64,000 nt of DNA from Echiichthys vipera (Eukaryota; Chordata; Actinopteri; Perciformes; Trachinidae). Positions 1 to 12,800 of this stretch are shown piece by piece. Where the stretch lies: the NCBI GenBank assembly GCA_963691815.1, contig OY829653.1, forward strand, positions 27,233,653 through 27,297,652, in the 5' to 3' direction. Below the pieces are notes generated by a model. The model was not told the DNA's origin. It did not search any database and saw nothing but the letters and a program-made list of their open reading frames with translations. The position numbers were made by a program, and so were the translations under genes. Each line of letters opens with the position of its first letter. Positions within the stretch are counted from its first letter, which is position 1.

Positions 1-3000
1 CATGGACCTTCCTCTTGTGTCTGAAATAAAGAATTATTATTATTATTATTTAATTGCTGTATTTACTAATTACTTTTAATTTACATACAAAACATATGGT
101 CAGCGGCTATAGTCAGTGTTATATTATGATGCGTTATTATAAATGAGAAGCCCTTAATACCATCACAGGTGTTCCCTGTCACTGTGGCTAATTAGACCTG
201 TTCATGTTGGAGCTGTTTAAATCTGTGTTTGGCGAGGTCATCATGCACTTAATAATATATACATAAGAGTGAATACATTGTGAATTGACCTGCAACAAAA
301 CAGGAGAGCCCCTGAAGTCACAAAATATTATTATATTAGTATAGTATTGTATTTTTATTGTACAAATGAAAATCTCGTTGGCACACACTTGAAAATAAAA
401 CTATTTCAGGACCTTAGGGGTTCCTTCATTTAACACTAGTCTTTTGGATATTGAGTACCTTTACTTTTAATACTTATTTTGCTGATAATAATGCAACATT
501 TTTACATTGTGGTGCTGGTACTTTTAGTTAATCTGACGACACTGATTGTAATCAAAGTATGAAACAATGAAGACAATGTGCAATGTGACTAACTGAAACT
601 AAAGTGTCTTTTCTTGTGTCTGTCTGGAAATAATGTGTTTATGTACAGGTAAGGCTTAAGACCAAATATTCTTCTTAGCAACTTTTCTTTATTTTGCATA
701 CTTAAATCTCACATGGAAGAAAGCAAATGCAGGCCTGATCATTGTATGTCCAGCTGTTAATGAAGTTAGTATTAATCCATAGTATAAATGGGTGTCTAAA
801 TGTAACTCCAACATACATTCCTGGGTTACATGAGTATGGACCATCCACATCCCATTTACGCTTACAGAGGCAGACATATCATGCTTTATCCACATGGTGG
901 CAGCAAAGTAATGCATTTGCATGTGTTCAGATACATTGTGTCCCTGTGTGTGAGTGTGTTTGTGTGTGTTTGGGTATGTAAGCACATGTGTACACCATCA
1001 TGGCAGCACTGATCTGACCCATGCTAATGAATGCTGCCAACGTGGCTGACACAGAGTGACACCAGGACAAGAAAAAGACCCCCTTCTCTCCAACGCGCCA
1101 GCCTTTAAATAGCCCCACAGAACATGCTGCATGTTTATTACTCATGTATCAGACAAGCAGCTGATGGACATGGATGCTCATTACCAGTTAGTGTTGCCTC
1201 AGAAGAGACTAATCTGTCCCCTATGAGTGTCATCAGTCAAGCAAACTTGCCTGGCATGGGCAGAAGTTGAACTTGAATAGAAATTATATGTATCTGAATG
1301 TGAAGACAGCTATAATAGGTGTATTGTACTAACAGTGCAGAATGTTCCAATGAGAGTTTTGACTAATAATAATGTCCCTGTCCTTTCTTTTACCCGCCTC
1401 TCCAGGTATTTTCGCAGTAGGTTAGGTTACATTGCATCTGCATAATAACACACATCCCTTTTTTTCTATATTGAGATATCTGATATTTTGGCAATTGTAC
1501 AGTGTGACACATGCCGGCCTGAGAGGCAAACCTGCTCTCTCTCTCTTACCTTCCATGCATGACATCACCATGTCTGCCTTTAATTAAAAGATACAAAGTG
1601 GCAGTTGCAGGAAATATGAGCAAAATATTTGAATTTCAATCACTAGTACATTTCCCTTATTTCACACACACTGCATCGGTGGAATGTGCCATACTGCTGC
1701 ATTTCCAGTGATGTGATCAGTCACTGAGCATTAGGCCAGGGAGCAGATCAGAAAGGAGAGGGCTGCACAGTTCATGAAGGGGCTGAAGAACTGCAGTACA
1801 GTCTGTGTGTAGCAGCAGGTATTTTTTATATAAGGGAGTTCAGTGTGCAGTCATGGTGATGTTTTCACTTGATGCCCCTTGGAGCTGCTTCAGTGTTGTA
1901 GCAGAGGTAAATGTTAAACAGAAGCACAGATGAATACAGATTTGAAGCAAATTGTAGAAAAAAAAATAAATGTGTCTTGGTCCAAGGCTGCACAAATGAT
2001 TTCCCTTCCTTTTATAGTTTTGTTCAATTGCTAGCAAGCATCCGTCAATACAGAAGCCACCTTTTCAAAACTTGCCATACTTTATAGTTTGCATTATCAA
2101 TATGCATCTTGGCCAAATAGATAACCTCACCTCCAAAAGTCACTCAAACCATCAAACCCTTCATACACGTCTGAGGATAAGCTCATTAGACCAGAACACT
2201 AGCAATAACTCTAAACAACAGGGAGCATTACATAAATGATCAACTTTTATTTTTGAAGTTTGAATGATTTTTCACATAAATCAGTATATCATTATAGAAT
2301 ACTGTAAGAATAACATATTTTCCCTTTATTGACTGTACTAAAGATCAGAATCTACAGTAACATGCAACGTATGTGCATACAAGTCATTTACTTTTATTTT
2401 ATAATGCCCTTTATATCATGAATTACGACAACTGTTGTTTAAAAAGCTGATGCTCCTGATGTTGATTTGACAGGTTTGGAGGATGGAGCTTTGATTGAAC
2501 TTCTTTTCGATACAGTGTTTGCATTTTCTGAATATGAGTCCAAAGCCTGGGGCAGGAGGAGGAAACATGAAAAACAGATCCTGTATTTATGCTCTTGTAT
2601 TGTGTTGTTTTGTTATTCATGGGGCCATGTCTGTGAATCTGCACACATCCTATTTTACTTTATTTGTATTTATTGTATTATTTATACTTGTGCTCTGGCA
2701 CACATTGAGGTGTCTGTATAATCTTGTATGGGAAGGGTCGTGGATACATAAGCAGACATGAAAATAAAAAAAATAATTAATTAATTAATTTATACTTGTG
2801 AAAAAACATGTATCACTCATACTGTGCTGTACTGTAAGGGTTCTAGTCCTCTTCTGCATTTAGTCCGCATCACATCATAAAATCTTCTTTTTTCAGCTGA
2901 ATAAATATTATTTTTGTTTTATTACAAATGTTCTGTCAAGAATTTCTTTATATTTCAGTAAGGTTACAGCAGACATTTGCCTGTTTCAACAGTGTTTCTA

Positions 3001-3573
3001 ACCCTTTTCAAGAAAATGGGTTTGCATTTAAAAAAGTGCTGGAAATATAGTGTTTTGCAGGTGTATGAATGAGAAAAGAGTTATACATATATATTTAATA
3101 TATAAATAGGGGCACTGAATGCATGTTGTGTCAAAACAGTGAACTATTATTCACAGTTTGGTCACACAGTTTTGACATCTTTGTCTCCTCCAATGTATAT
3201 CATGACTACTGTCTTATTTTTATATCTAGTTGTATTACTTCTTTAATATCCCTACAGACTCTTAGAAGAGTGTGATACTGTATGTTCTTTAATGTGTTTT
3301 AGTTAGTACATTAGTTATTCATAAGGAAGCAATTTGTTATTTTACAAACATTAATTAAAGTTCTAAAAATGTGCAATGGAGAATGTTATTTGTTAGTTTG
3401 TTTTGTTATTTGTTTTTTATTTTATCAGTATACATCATGCACAAAAACCTTACATAGGGCAAAAATAATGTAATACATCAGCCACCCAGCAGATAGCAGC
3501 AACAACTCATTAACTAGCATCACCATTTGACAGTCAAGACATACAAAGGAGAGGGTGCGGATACCCACAACAT

Positions 3574-3762
3574 CAGGGCTGCCCAACCCGGCTCCTGGAG
3601 GGCCACTGTCCTGCATGTTTTAGGTTTCTCTCTGCTCTAACACACCTGAGTCTCATGATGTGTGTGGTTTGAAAATCTTTAGACTCAGGTGTGTTAGAGC
3701 AGGGGGAGAAACCTAGAACATGCAGGACAGTGGCCCTCCAGGAGCAGGATTCGGCAGCCCTG
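3574..3762. mobile_element. hAT-type foldback MITE with target-site duplication
   Basis: This 189-bp element is almost entirely a palindrome. The left end CAGGGCTGCC is matched by the right end GGCAGCCCTG. The arms, including CTGGAGGGCCACTGTCCTGCATG, pair around a centre near 3660-3670. It is flanked by 8-bp direct repeats CACAACAT (3566-3573) and AACAACAT (3763-3770), 7 of 8 identical. CAGGG-type ends and an 8-bp duplication are characteristic of hAT elements. It has no coding capacity, so it is a non-autonomous copy. Confidence 0.85.
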
Positions 3763-6700
3763 AACAACATGTTACTGATAAACCCTTTTTAATGTCAGAC
3801 AATGATGCATTAACTCAACCATACTAGAGACTGACAACTTTTATATGTCACGTTTAATTTCAGTTGAATCTGTGTAAGTGCATTGCAAGGCCACACAATC
3901 TGTAAAGTGACAGCTCCTCTAAATTATTAATATTCCATATTACTCGACAATGGTGAGATTGTGATGGCAGGTGGACTGATGTGTATAAAAGCAAATTGAA
4001 ACTTTAAGTTAAATATCCTGAAATAGTCTGATCATACTAGATTTCGAAATGATGAGTTGTATAACCACATGGGTGATATACTGATACTGATGTTTTGCCA
4101 GATTCATATCAGGACACAGTTCACCATTACAGATATTGTCTTTTCAAAGCCAAGGATGTAAACCCCCCCCAGAAACGTGTCTAAGGTAAAGTACTTTTGT
4201 TTCCTAAAGTTAAACAGAATCAAATATTTGTAGGTGAATGGTTATACCTGATGCGTGAGTTGACTAAACTGATTTAAGGAAGATCTGAAGGATATGTTGA
4301 GGATGATGTTGAGATTCAGGCTACCCACTGAATGTAGGCTGTACAACATATTCCAATATACTGTTCCTGTTATATATGTCGCTATAGGAGTCTTTACTTA
4401 AACTTAGAAAATTTGATCAAAATAGTACATGCTGGTAATAATTAGTCACCAAAATTGGTTCCTTTAGTCAAAAATCTTCAGTTTATATTTTTTGTGTTCC
4501 TTGCAGATACTGCCTTCTTCTCCTGCTCTTCCTCAAATAGTCAACACACAAGATTGCTCGCTATTGGTGGACTGACAAAATATGTCCTTATTATCCAGAT
4601 GACCCTTCTTGTCACATGCACAGGAAACGTTCCCTGCTGCCTCGACTAGTAGGCATGCAGTCAGCAAGGAAGCCAGCAGTAGGTGTTCTCATTTTGTGAG
4701 ATTCTAAAGTTTGACATCGGCATTATTATGTTGAACATGTGTGATCTGATCAGGGTTAGTCTTCCCATAATCCTGTGTGTGCTTTTCAAAAACTCATATC
4801 AGAACAGGAGTCAATTAAAACTGAGTCGAGGGATAGAGGGCATAAAAGAAACTCCTATCGATGTGAGTTTTGCTCCGTAATTTCCTCTGTGAAAGTTCCT
4901 GCACTGACACGTCTCTGTGGAGTTTCACAACGCTTTCAGCTATACAACATTCACACTGTGTAGAACTCCACGGATCTATAAATTGCTCTAAAATCTGTGT
5001 GAATCACAAACCATAACTGCAATCTGAAAACATGAATTATTGTGAGTGCTGGGGTACAATGACACTACTCCACTATTTATTCTGTGCTTCTTAGAGCTGT
5101 TTGTGTGTGCATCAAAATCAAGGATTACTGTGCAAGTACCACTACTAATAATGCTTAAAAGTTCCTAGTTAGGCCTACTACACAACCAATATTGATCTAG
5201 AAACTAATGTATGGGGTGAGTAGCAGTGACTGTTGCTAAATATCATTCTGTGCTTCTCCTCACTCATGGCCTGGCATGGCTTTCTGGGAAGTGCGGGAAG
5301 CCGAGGCATTGAGTCACTCTAGACGTCTTGGGTCAGGGTGGTTTCAGACTGTTGGAGGAGAATTATGTTGGAGGGGCCAGTATGTAGTGTGTATTCTCAG
5401 CTGGGGTAGCAGGGATTCCCTCTGACAAGACCTGAGATTTATTTTCTTACGGAGGGAGGGGGGGGGGTGTGAGGGTGTGTGTGTGAAGGTGACGATGTGT
5501 GAAATTATATTGTCCAGATGTATTTATACATACAGCCACAATTGAAAGAGACATTATATTTAGCAACAAACCTTACTTGACATATTTGCGCTTGTGTGTA
5601 ACGTACATAGATATCTACGTACAAGCTTTAGCTTGTACATGTGTGCTTTTCTCGACATGCTTGTGTATTTTTCTTTGGCAGCATTGCGGCTCCTGATCTC
5701 CTTTTACTGGACAATGATTATGGGCCCAGACGGTTTCTCAGAAGCCATAGCAGTTACGTAGATAGTGGCAAGGTTGTGACACATGGGAGCTGCTGAGTAA
5801 CACTGCATCCCGCTGCCAGAGCTGACAAGCCAACAAACCATGAAGGCATGCAGGATTATTCATCTTTTTCACTGGGGGGTATGTGTCATAATCCCAAAAT
5901 TCATCATGCATGTAGGTAAACTATATAGTAAGGCATTTAACACCATATGCTCTTGTAAATATATTACTATAATCAGGACTACTTAATCGTACCACATATG
6001 CAGGAAATAACCAATGTGCTTTCTCAGAATTAATTTATCCCGACTAATGCTTTGGATAAATAGAACTAGAATCATTCTGTATAATTAGTGATCTTTATGT
6101 ACACACAAATGCCACAACTGCAGCCATGCCCTGTTAGAAAACACCAAAGTATGCATAGTGTAACTTGTACTAGAACACACTCCTTGTGGCTGTCGTGTCA
6201 ATAAAAACGCCCAGGGCCAGGCAGGTGGGCACGCAATCCCGCCCTACCCATTGAAAGTCAGTGTAGTGGAGGTTAATCCTGGATAAACTTGCTTGATTGC
6301 ATAGGACAGGAGGAGAGTATCCTGTTTATTGTCTGGATGATTAGAAGTTTGTTTTAGAATTAAGAATGTTTTATTCATTTCACAACATCCTCACAACCAC
6401 AGTACAGTCCACATAAGGCTCTGGTCAGTTTTTACTTGTTGGAAAAGAACTGGAATTCATGATTCATCACATTTTGAGTCACTCTGCAAGAAAATATGAC
6501 AATGTTTTAACTGAAAATGCTGATTTATACTGTGGGTAGGAAATGTGACTGTGATATTGGCCGCCACAACTGAGAAACAACTAAAAAATGTATCCCAGGC
6601 CCCAACAGGCACTGAATACAAAATGGTAATTTGTAAAGTGAGACCATTACTTACTGAAATTGTGCTTTTCTAATAAACCATGCAAGTTATCAGCAGGGGC

Positions 6701-7589
6701 AGCAGCCAGTTTTCCTACTTGAGTATGTTTCCTGGAGAGGTATCCCTCATTACATGATTAAACTATTTGGTTTCAGCACAGTGGGTCCAAACTGCAGCAT
6801 CAGAGTATTCCTCCTGATTGGGATCACTGTCTGAGGTCAGGAACACCGCTGTAGGATTCAAGTGAAAAAGACACCACCAGATCAGGTTTCCAGAGACTGG
6901 GAAGACGCTTAAGGCTGCAGGGTTGAAGGGAATGCCTTCAGATGGATCCACAGCAAGGCAGCATGTTCTCTCCCTGTGGAGCAGCACTTGGTAGTCTGGT
7001 TTCATCTCAACAGTGTTTTAATGACTTAAAATGTATGGAAAGAGTAGGAAAACAGTTTCTACCCTTTTGTTGGTGTGAAATATGTGAATATGTCCGTTTG
7101 TGGGATTCATTCGTGAGTCATTCTGACCTGATAGGGGTGTCCCCATTCTCCAAATCCATGATTCAATTTGACTTTTCATTTTAAGTTCACAATTCAATTC
7201 AAGCTCTGACAGTAATACAATTGTTAGACCAGGGAGTCTTGATTCATAAAGATCAAAAAATTGTTGGGTTCATGCCATGTCAGCTGTCATTTACATTTTC
7301 CAATTCTTCTCTAAAAGAGGATACATGGTATCATGTGTGATACAACCATCATGTTTAATTTTAATTTTTTAAATGTACCATGAGCCATATGGTCAAATTT
7401 AAACCATTTATTTGTAATGTAAAAACAAAACCTTATTTCACCCGTCAATAGGGAACAAACTATTAAACAATAAAAACATAAACATGAACACTGTAGAAGT
7501 TAGCCTCCAAGGCTCTCTGCCAGGAAGGATTGATTTGAACTTAAACCACTATCTTCTCCTAAACTTAGCCAAGTAGTTGTGTTGGCAGA

Positions 7590-9140
7590 AACCCCCAAAG
7601 GCTAACTTCTTCCATGTGCATATTGCTCAGAGTTTACGATGTGCACCTGAATACACCATGAAGGCCCACATGGTTTACCCATAGACTCCATAAAAGAGAT
7701 GGACGTAGCTTCTGGGTCTGAAAAGTGAAGCCAATTGGGAAGTGCCTTAAACATGCACTCTTTCATGTCCAGCAGGCGGTGACTCCATGGCTCCAAAAAG
7801 AAGTCTGATTGTATAGAAGTCAATGAGAAAATGAGCCTACTTCTCACTTGATTTATTGCCTTATTTTCTTAATGAGTTTATGGTTTCAATCACTAGTTTC
7901 AAGTCTTTTTCAACACATCATAATGTTTTTTTTTGTAAATTTGAAATAGACGATATAGTGGTGCATGCTTTAGGATGTGGCTGCCTTGGGATTAAAAGTG
8001 AACTTGTTTTTAAGTCTTAGGACTTTGACCCTCTCATAGAGGGAATTCGCTTCATCAAAGTTATTTGTGAGGTTTAGTTTGGTTGCATCTTGTTAACAAA
8101 ACTAACATTACGTTGCTGACGGGGGGGAAGCTTGTATGTCCAAAATGGTAATTTGTCAGGAATAGTAGTACTTGGTATTGTGTTTTTATATATGGTCGTA
8201 TATTGGTAGATATCGTTATATTATAAATATTAAACCACAATCAAACTCAAATGGACTTATGAGGTTTTTGACCAGTGAATATGGAGATACCTGTTTTTTC
8301 ATCAGTGATTATAAAGGCCGCATCTGAGGCTGAGTGCTTCACATTCCATTATCAGTTTACAATTTACAGCTTACAAAGTTTAGTGTAGCTCTGTTTTTCT
8401 GTAATTGAAACACAAGCTGAATTGTGTGATTTGTGTCAGTACCCTGACCTCATCATCAGTGAGCTGGTTGTAGGTCAGAACCGGGTTGTGAGTTTGCTCA
8501 TAACTGGCTAATTTTAAAACATTATATAAAAAGCTCCACTTACCTGATCGATCAACTCGTATGTATCTCGTACTGTCAGCTTGAGCTCGGCTGTTTCACT
8601 TCATTCCAAATGGAAAGGGGGTGGAGCTACGAGGTTTGAGGATCCAATGGAGTTACGAGGTTTACTCACGACCTCTTTTTAATACTTTTAATAGGTTAAA
8701 ACTTTATAAAACCCATACACAGACGTGAAGCATGATCATTAGAACATATTTATGAAAAAAAAATGGAGATATGGAGATACCATTTATCTACCTAGTGCTA
8801 AGGGAAACTGCTGGCTATGTTTCACTGCAGCATGGGCATCATACATGCAGATGAACAGCCAGAGCACCTGTAGTCCCTGCTCACTCACTGGCAATCGTTT
8901 GCCGGATGACTTCCATCAGCCAGATGAAAATCATCACTGCTTGAAAACATTGGCTTAGTGCTCAGCTCCACCCTATTGTCCAAATGCGGTCACATACGCT
9001 TTCAAAAAAACAAGGTGGCGGTCACATACGCTTTCAAAAAAACAAGGTGCGATGGCTTAAATTCTAAACTTGAGACTTAGCGGTAGTCCACAAACCAATG
9101 AGTGACGTCACAGAGTTACATCCATCTCTTTTACACAATC
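7590..9140. mobile_element. Probable dispersed fish repeat / decayed DNA element
   Basis: The block at 7660-7990 (with AAGCCAATTGGGAAGTGCCT and GAAGTCAATGAGAAAATGA segments) reads like a high-copy teleost repeat I recall, though I cannot name the family. ATAAAAGAGATGGACGTA near 7690 is the inverse of TACATCCATCTCTTTTAC near 9118, suggesting inverted ends about 1.4 kb apart. Boundaries are approximate. The small frame at 8752-8958 shows no domain. Confidence 0.5.
8986..9049 (+). repeat. 32-bp perfect tandem duplication
   Basis: Two adjacent identical 32-bp copies (8986-9017 and 9018-9049) begin GCGGTCACATACGC, include a run of seven A and end AAGGTG. It lies inside the probable repeat at 7590-9140 and looks like a recent slippage or unequal exchange event. 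Confidence 0.95.
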
Positions 9141-9946
9141 TCCGGCTTAACCATGCAAAACGTTGCCGCATTGGTGACTTCAAGGGAGCAGGACAATTTT
9201 CAGTAGCCATGGTGTCGGAATAGTGCTGCCGCCATTAAGCTACACTGTATAATCTTTGTGTTTTTCCTAGGACACGCACAAGTAGGCCTACGCGGTGGTG
9301 GAAAAAAAAAAATACTGGGAGAAATTCAGATGCTGCTTCGTTGGTTTTCGTTGATGGAATCAAAGGAGAGGGATCACTAATCACTATCACAATCTTTTTA
9401 AGGGTTGCGTGTATGTGTTGTTCTCAAACATATGAAGGAGAGCATTTTCTTTTTGCACTTTGCAATCAATCTGAATAAATTCTAATGGTCATGGTGATTA
9501 TTGTTACAGAAGGATATAAGAGTTAACTGAAAAAACATATTAAAGCAGTGACACACTGACTCCCCCCTGCTCCTGGCTAATCTTAATATTTGCAAAAAGG
9601 CCAAATGAAGTCAGGTTACTGAAGAATGGCACCCACATGCCACTTAAAGCATCCATGTCCTTAACTTTGCATAACTATAAGCCTTAATATGACTTAAACC
9701 GAGCGTTTTAAGTCTGAAAAGGCACAAATGCCGTTAATTATGTGATGGATATTTGTGTTTTGATATTTAAACAAACCATCACTCCGCAGAAAATAAAAGC
9801 CTCTTCACTATGAGCCCGGTCTCTTGAGAGTTACACGCTCCAGTCAGCTCAAAGCAAGGTTAGTCAGAGTGGCAGGCCTTCTGAATTCCAAAAATAAGGG
9901 AGCAACTTTTCAACACAGTTGATTTCTTGAATAAAAAGTTATCAGA

Positions 9947-10152
9947 GGGGCGCCTTGTGGAACAGTGGAAGAGCAGGCACCCCACATAGAGAGGCTAAAA
10001 GTCCTCAATGCAGCGGCTCCGGGTTCAAAACTGACCTGCAGGCCTATGCTGCATGTCGCCTCTTTCTCTCTCCCATCCCCTGTCAACCTCCACCTGTCGT
10101 TTCACAATAAAGGCCCGGAAAGGCCAAAATAAATAATCTTTTTTTTTTTTTT
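9947..10152 (+). mobile_element. tRNA-derived SINE with target-site duplication
   Basis: This is about 206 bp: a GGGCGCCTTGTGG head, a B-box-like GGGTTCAAAAC segment near 10020, a TGCTGCATGTCGCC body, a pyrimidine tract, then AATAAAGGCC and a T-rich tail. It is flanked by perfect 11-bp direct repeats AAGTTATCAGA at 9936-9946 and 10153-10163, the mark of LINE-driven retroposition. The layout matches tRNA-headed SINEs that are common in percomorph fish. Confidence 0.85.
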
Positions 10153-12604
10153 AAGTTATCAGACAGGAATTTAGTAATAAAATATCACACAAAAAAATGT
10201 TAAACCCTGCCACAGTTGTGATCTGTTGAGTAGCTATTCCATCACTTTGCATTGTGGGACACAAAAGGTGAGGTAGACTGGTCCAATGCATACTGCAGAT
10301 TTTTTCCAAATCAGTATCAGGTATTTTTGGCATACTGCAGGTTTTCTTCATTTGAATATTGCATAATACAGGCTACATGATGGCCAAATCAGTATGTACT
10401 GCTAATTTAGAATATTGCCATAGTCATTTTTTTTTTCCTTTGGTAATCTAAGTATGGCAAAGTATGGACAGTGATGAAAAGACACATAAAAGCCTGAACA
10501 GCTGATATTAATCATACGATAAATAAAACACTAATATGAATAAAGATGCATTGTGTTTTTGAAAAAATATCTTAAAGTTAAAGAGGAGGACAAACCAATT
10601 AAGTGGAACAGGGCATTGCTTTTGCCCATATGTCAAACTGCCAACGAAAATACTGTGAAGCATCCCACCCTGAACTCGTAACCTTCCAACCCCCAGTCAC
10701 ATCAGTAAAAAGAAAAAAATCCCTCCCAACTGGACAGCTGCCATGGTTTCCAAGCAACCCACACAAACAACAGGAAACAGAAGAGGGGATCCCCTAAGGG
10801 GGGCCTTGAAAAAGGAAGGCATGGACTACAGACAGGAAAAGGAGAGAAAAAAAGAGGAAGGAGACGGGAGTTGGTCCCTCAGTTGAACCCCCTCCGCACA
10901 AATGTCCAGCAGGGGTTATTTTTCTCGACTCCTCAGTGAGCCGATCTTAGACTGTGACTTCTGCAGCACTGTAAGCCAGCATCAAGACCTGGGTCATAGA
11001 ATCACAATAACAGCAGTGTCAGTGACCTGCCTAAAGTCTTCTCTGAGTCTTTAGATGAAAGGCCCCCTAAGTCATATCTCTACAGCAGCACTGAAGGACA
11101 CTAACTTCAGTTGACATCTTCCTCCTATCAATCTGTTGTAACACATTTAGATTCCGTGTATGATATACTCATATTGCTCATGCTAAACTCGAACCAAAGT
11201 GTAAAGAATGCAGCACAATAACCTGATGGATGGAACTTATCCTTGAAAAGCTGATGCTATATGAATGCCCTAACTTGGCAAAGTAAAATGTGAAACAACA
11301 TGTGGACAGATGGGAGGAATTCAAATCTGAATGGACAAAAGCATTAGTTAGCGCACCATGTCCACTATATCCACATTTTTTATTCATTTTAAAACTCTGC
11401 TTTAAAATTAAAACAATCTCTGTCTACACAAGCATATCATATTTGTATCAGAAATCATCTCTGTCAACATTAACATGCCTGAAAATGCATCACATGAGCA
11501 TTTGCGTGTATTTGTTAAATGTTATGTTGTCTAATGCTGAAAATACAGCTTGAATCAATGACGAACTGTTCCTGAAAGTAACACAAGGAGCGATGACAAA
11601 TACATGGGAGTCATTGCAAAGCAACTACAGCGTCATATTAGAGCGGTACCAGGAGCATTATCTATAGCTGGAGGCAGACACGGCAAAGGGAAAGGAGCAA
11701 ACGCAAAAGGGATGGTATGGAATGTAATTAAGCCTCACTAACTGATAACGCTGACTGACAGACAGACATAAGAAGACCCAAGGAAGCCAACTCTCTGTAT
11801 CATGTTTCCACCCATCCAGACTAAAACACACATGTTACGTTGTGGGATATGATTCATTTAAATGGTACTATCACTTATTGGATTGAACTATTATACATTT
11901 TTTTAGTAGATCCCATATTACAAGAAAATCTAAGAGGCTACTCAGAAATGTTAGCACAAGGAAAAATTAATGTATGTATCCGCCCTGTGATACAGACCTG
12001 TTCTAAAATATAATGATTAGAGCAATTAGCTGTTGCTTACACAGTCAACACTGCAGTGTGTAGGTGACTGAGTAACTGGACTAGCCAAAGTTTGGCCTGT
12101 TGGCAGTGCTAGATAAAAGATCACCAAAATCAAAAGGTTTCCTCCTATTGGGAGCAGGAAAGCACACAGCAAATATTGTGTGTTTAGTGACCAAATACTC
12201 AAAGTAAATAGGAGTAAAAGAGACATTTGAAAATTGAAAGGTTGTATTAATATGGTGCCAGTAAAAGAAAGGTCATTGAATCATCATAACCAGCTCTTTT
12301 ACCTCTCTTGGAACATGAGAGTACAGAGCAAATGCCATGCCTACAAGTCAATAAGGATAACAGATTGAAGTCAATGTGTTAATTTAACCTAAAACCAAGG
12401 CAAATACACACCTGGACCTCAGCATATTGACAATAACAATGAAATATGAAAAGGCCTTATGCAGGAACATAATGTCATAAACACTGATGGCACTTTTCAT
12501 GTCGAACTGTGAAGTTAAGCTGGCTGCTATGTTTACCATGGGAGATTTACTGGTTGTTATAGTAATTACACATGCTGTACCAAGTGCACAGAAGTGTAGT
12601 AAAA

Positions 12605-12800
12605 GAATAGTTGAACATTTTTTAAATAAGCATATTAGCAGATTAGAGGATTAGAAGATTGATACTACTTTTATATCTATATGTTAAAAATGAAGCTGAG
12701 TCAGAGGACTGTTAGCTTAGCATAAAGACTGGAAGCAGGGGTAAACAGCCAGCATGTTTCTGTCCCAAAATAAAAATACCTATCCAAAAAATGATGATAT
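12605..12800. repeat. Probable dispersed teleost repeat
   Basis: A segment with GTTAGCTTAGCATAAAGAC and TGGAAGCAGGGGTAAACAGC resembles a frequent dispersed repeat in spiny-rayed fish genomes, recalled rather than searched. Ends are not defined. Confidence 0.45.

Noticed and set aside
27..52. AATAAA at the left edge as the poly(A) signal of an upstream gene
   Set aside because: Only about 26 bases precede it and an ATT-rich run follows, which equally fits a transposon tail; no evidence decides.
2467..2721. Frame whose first residues (after a TTG) read TGLED, like the start of mammalian beta NFATc1
   Set aside because: It begins at TTG, not ATG, lies 19 kb upstream of the alpha exon, has no suitable in-phase donor and diverges at once. 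The true beta exon is at 23896.
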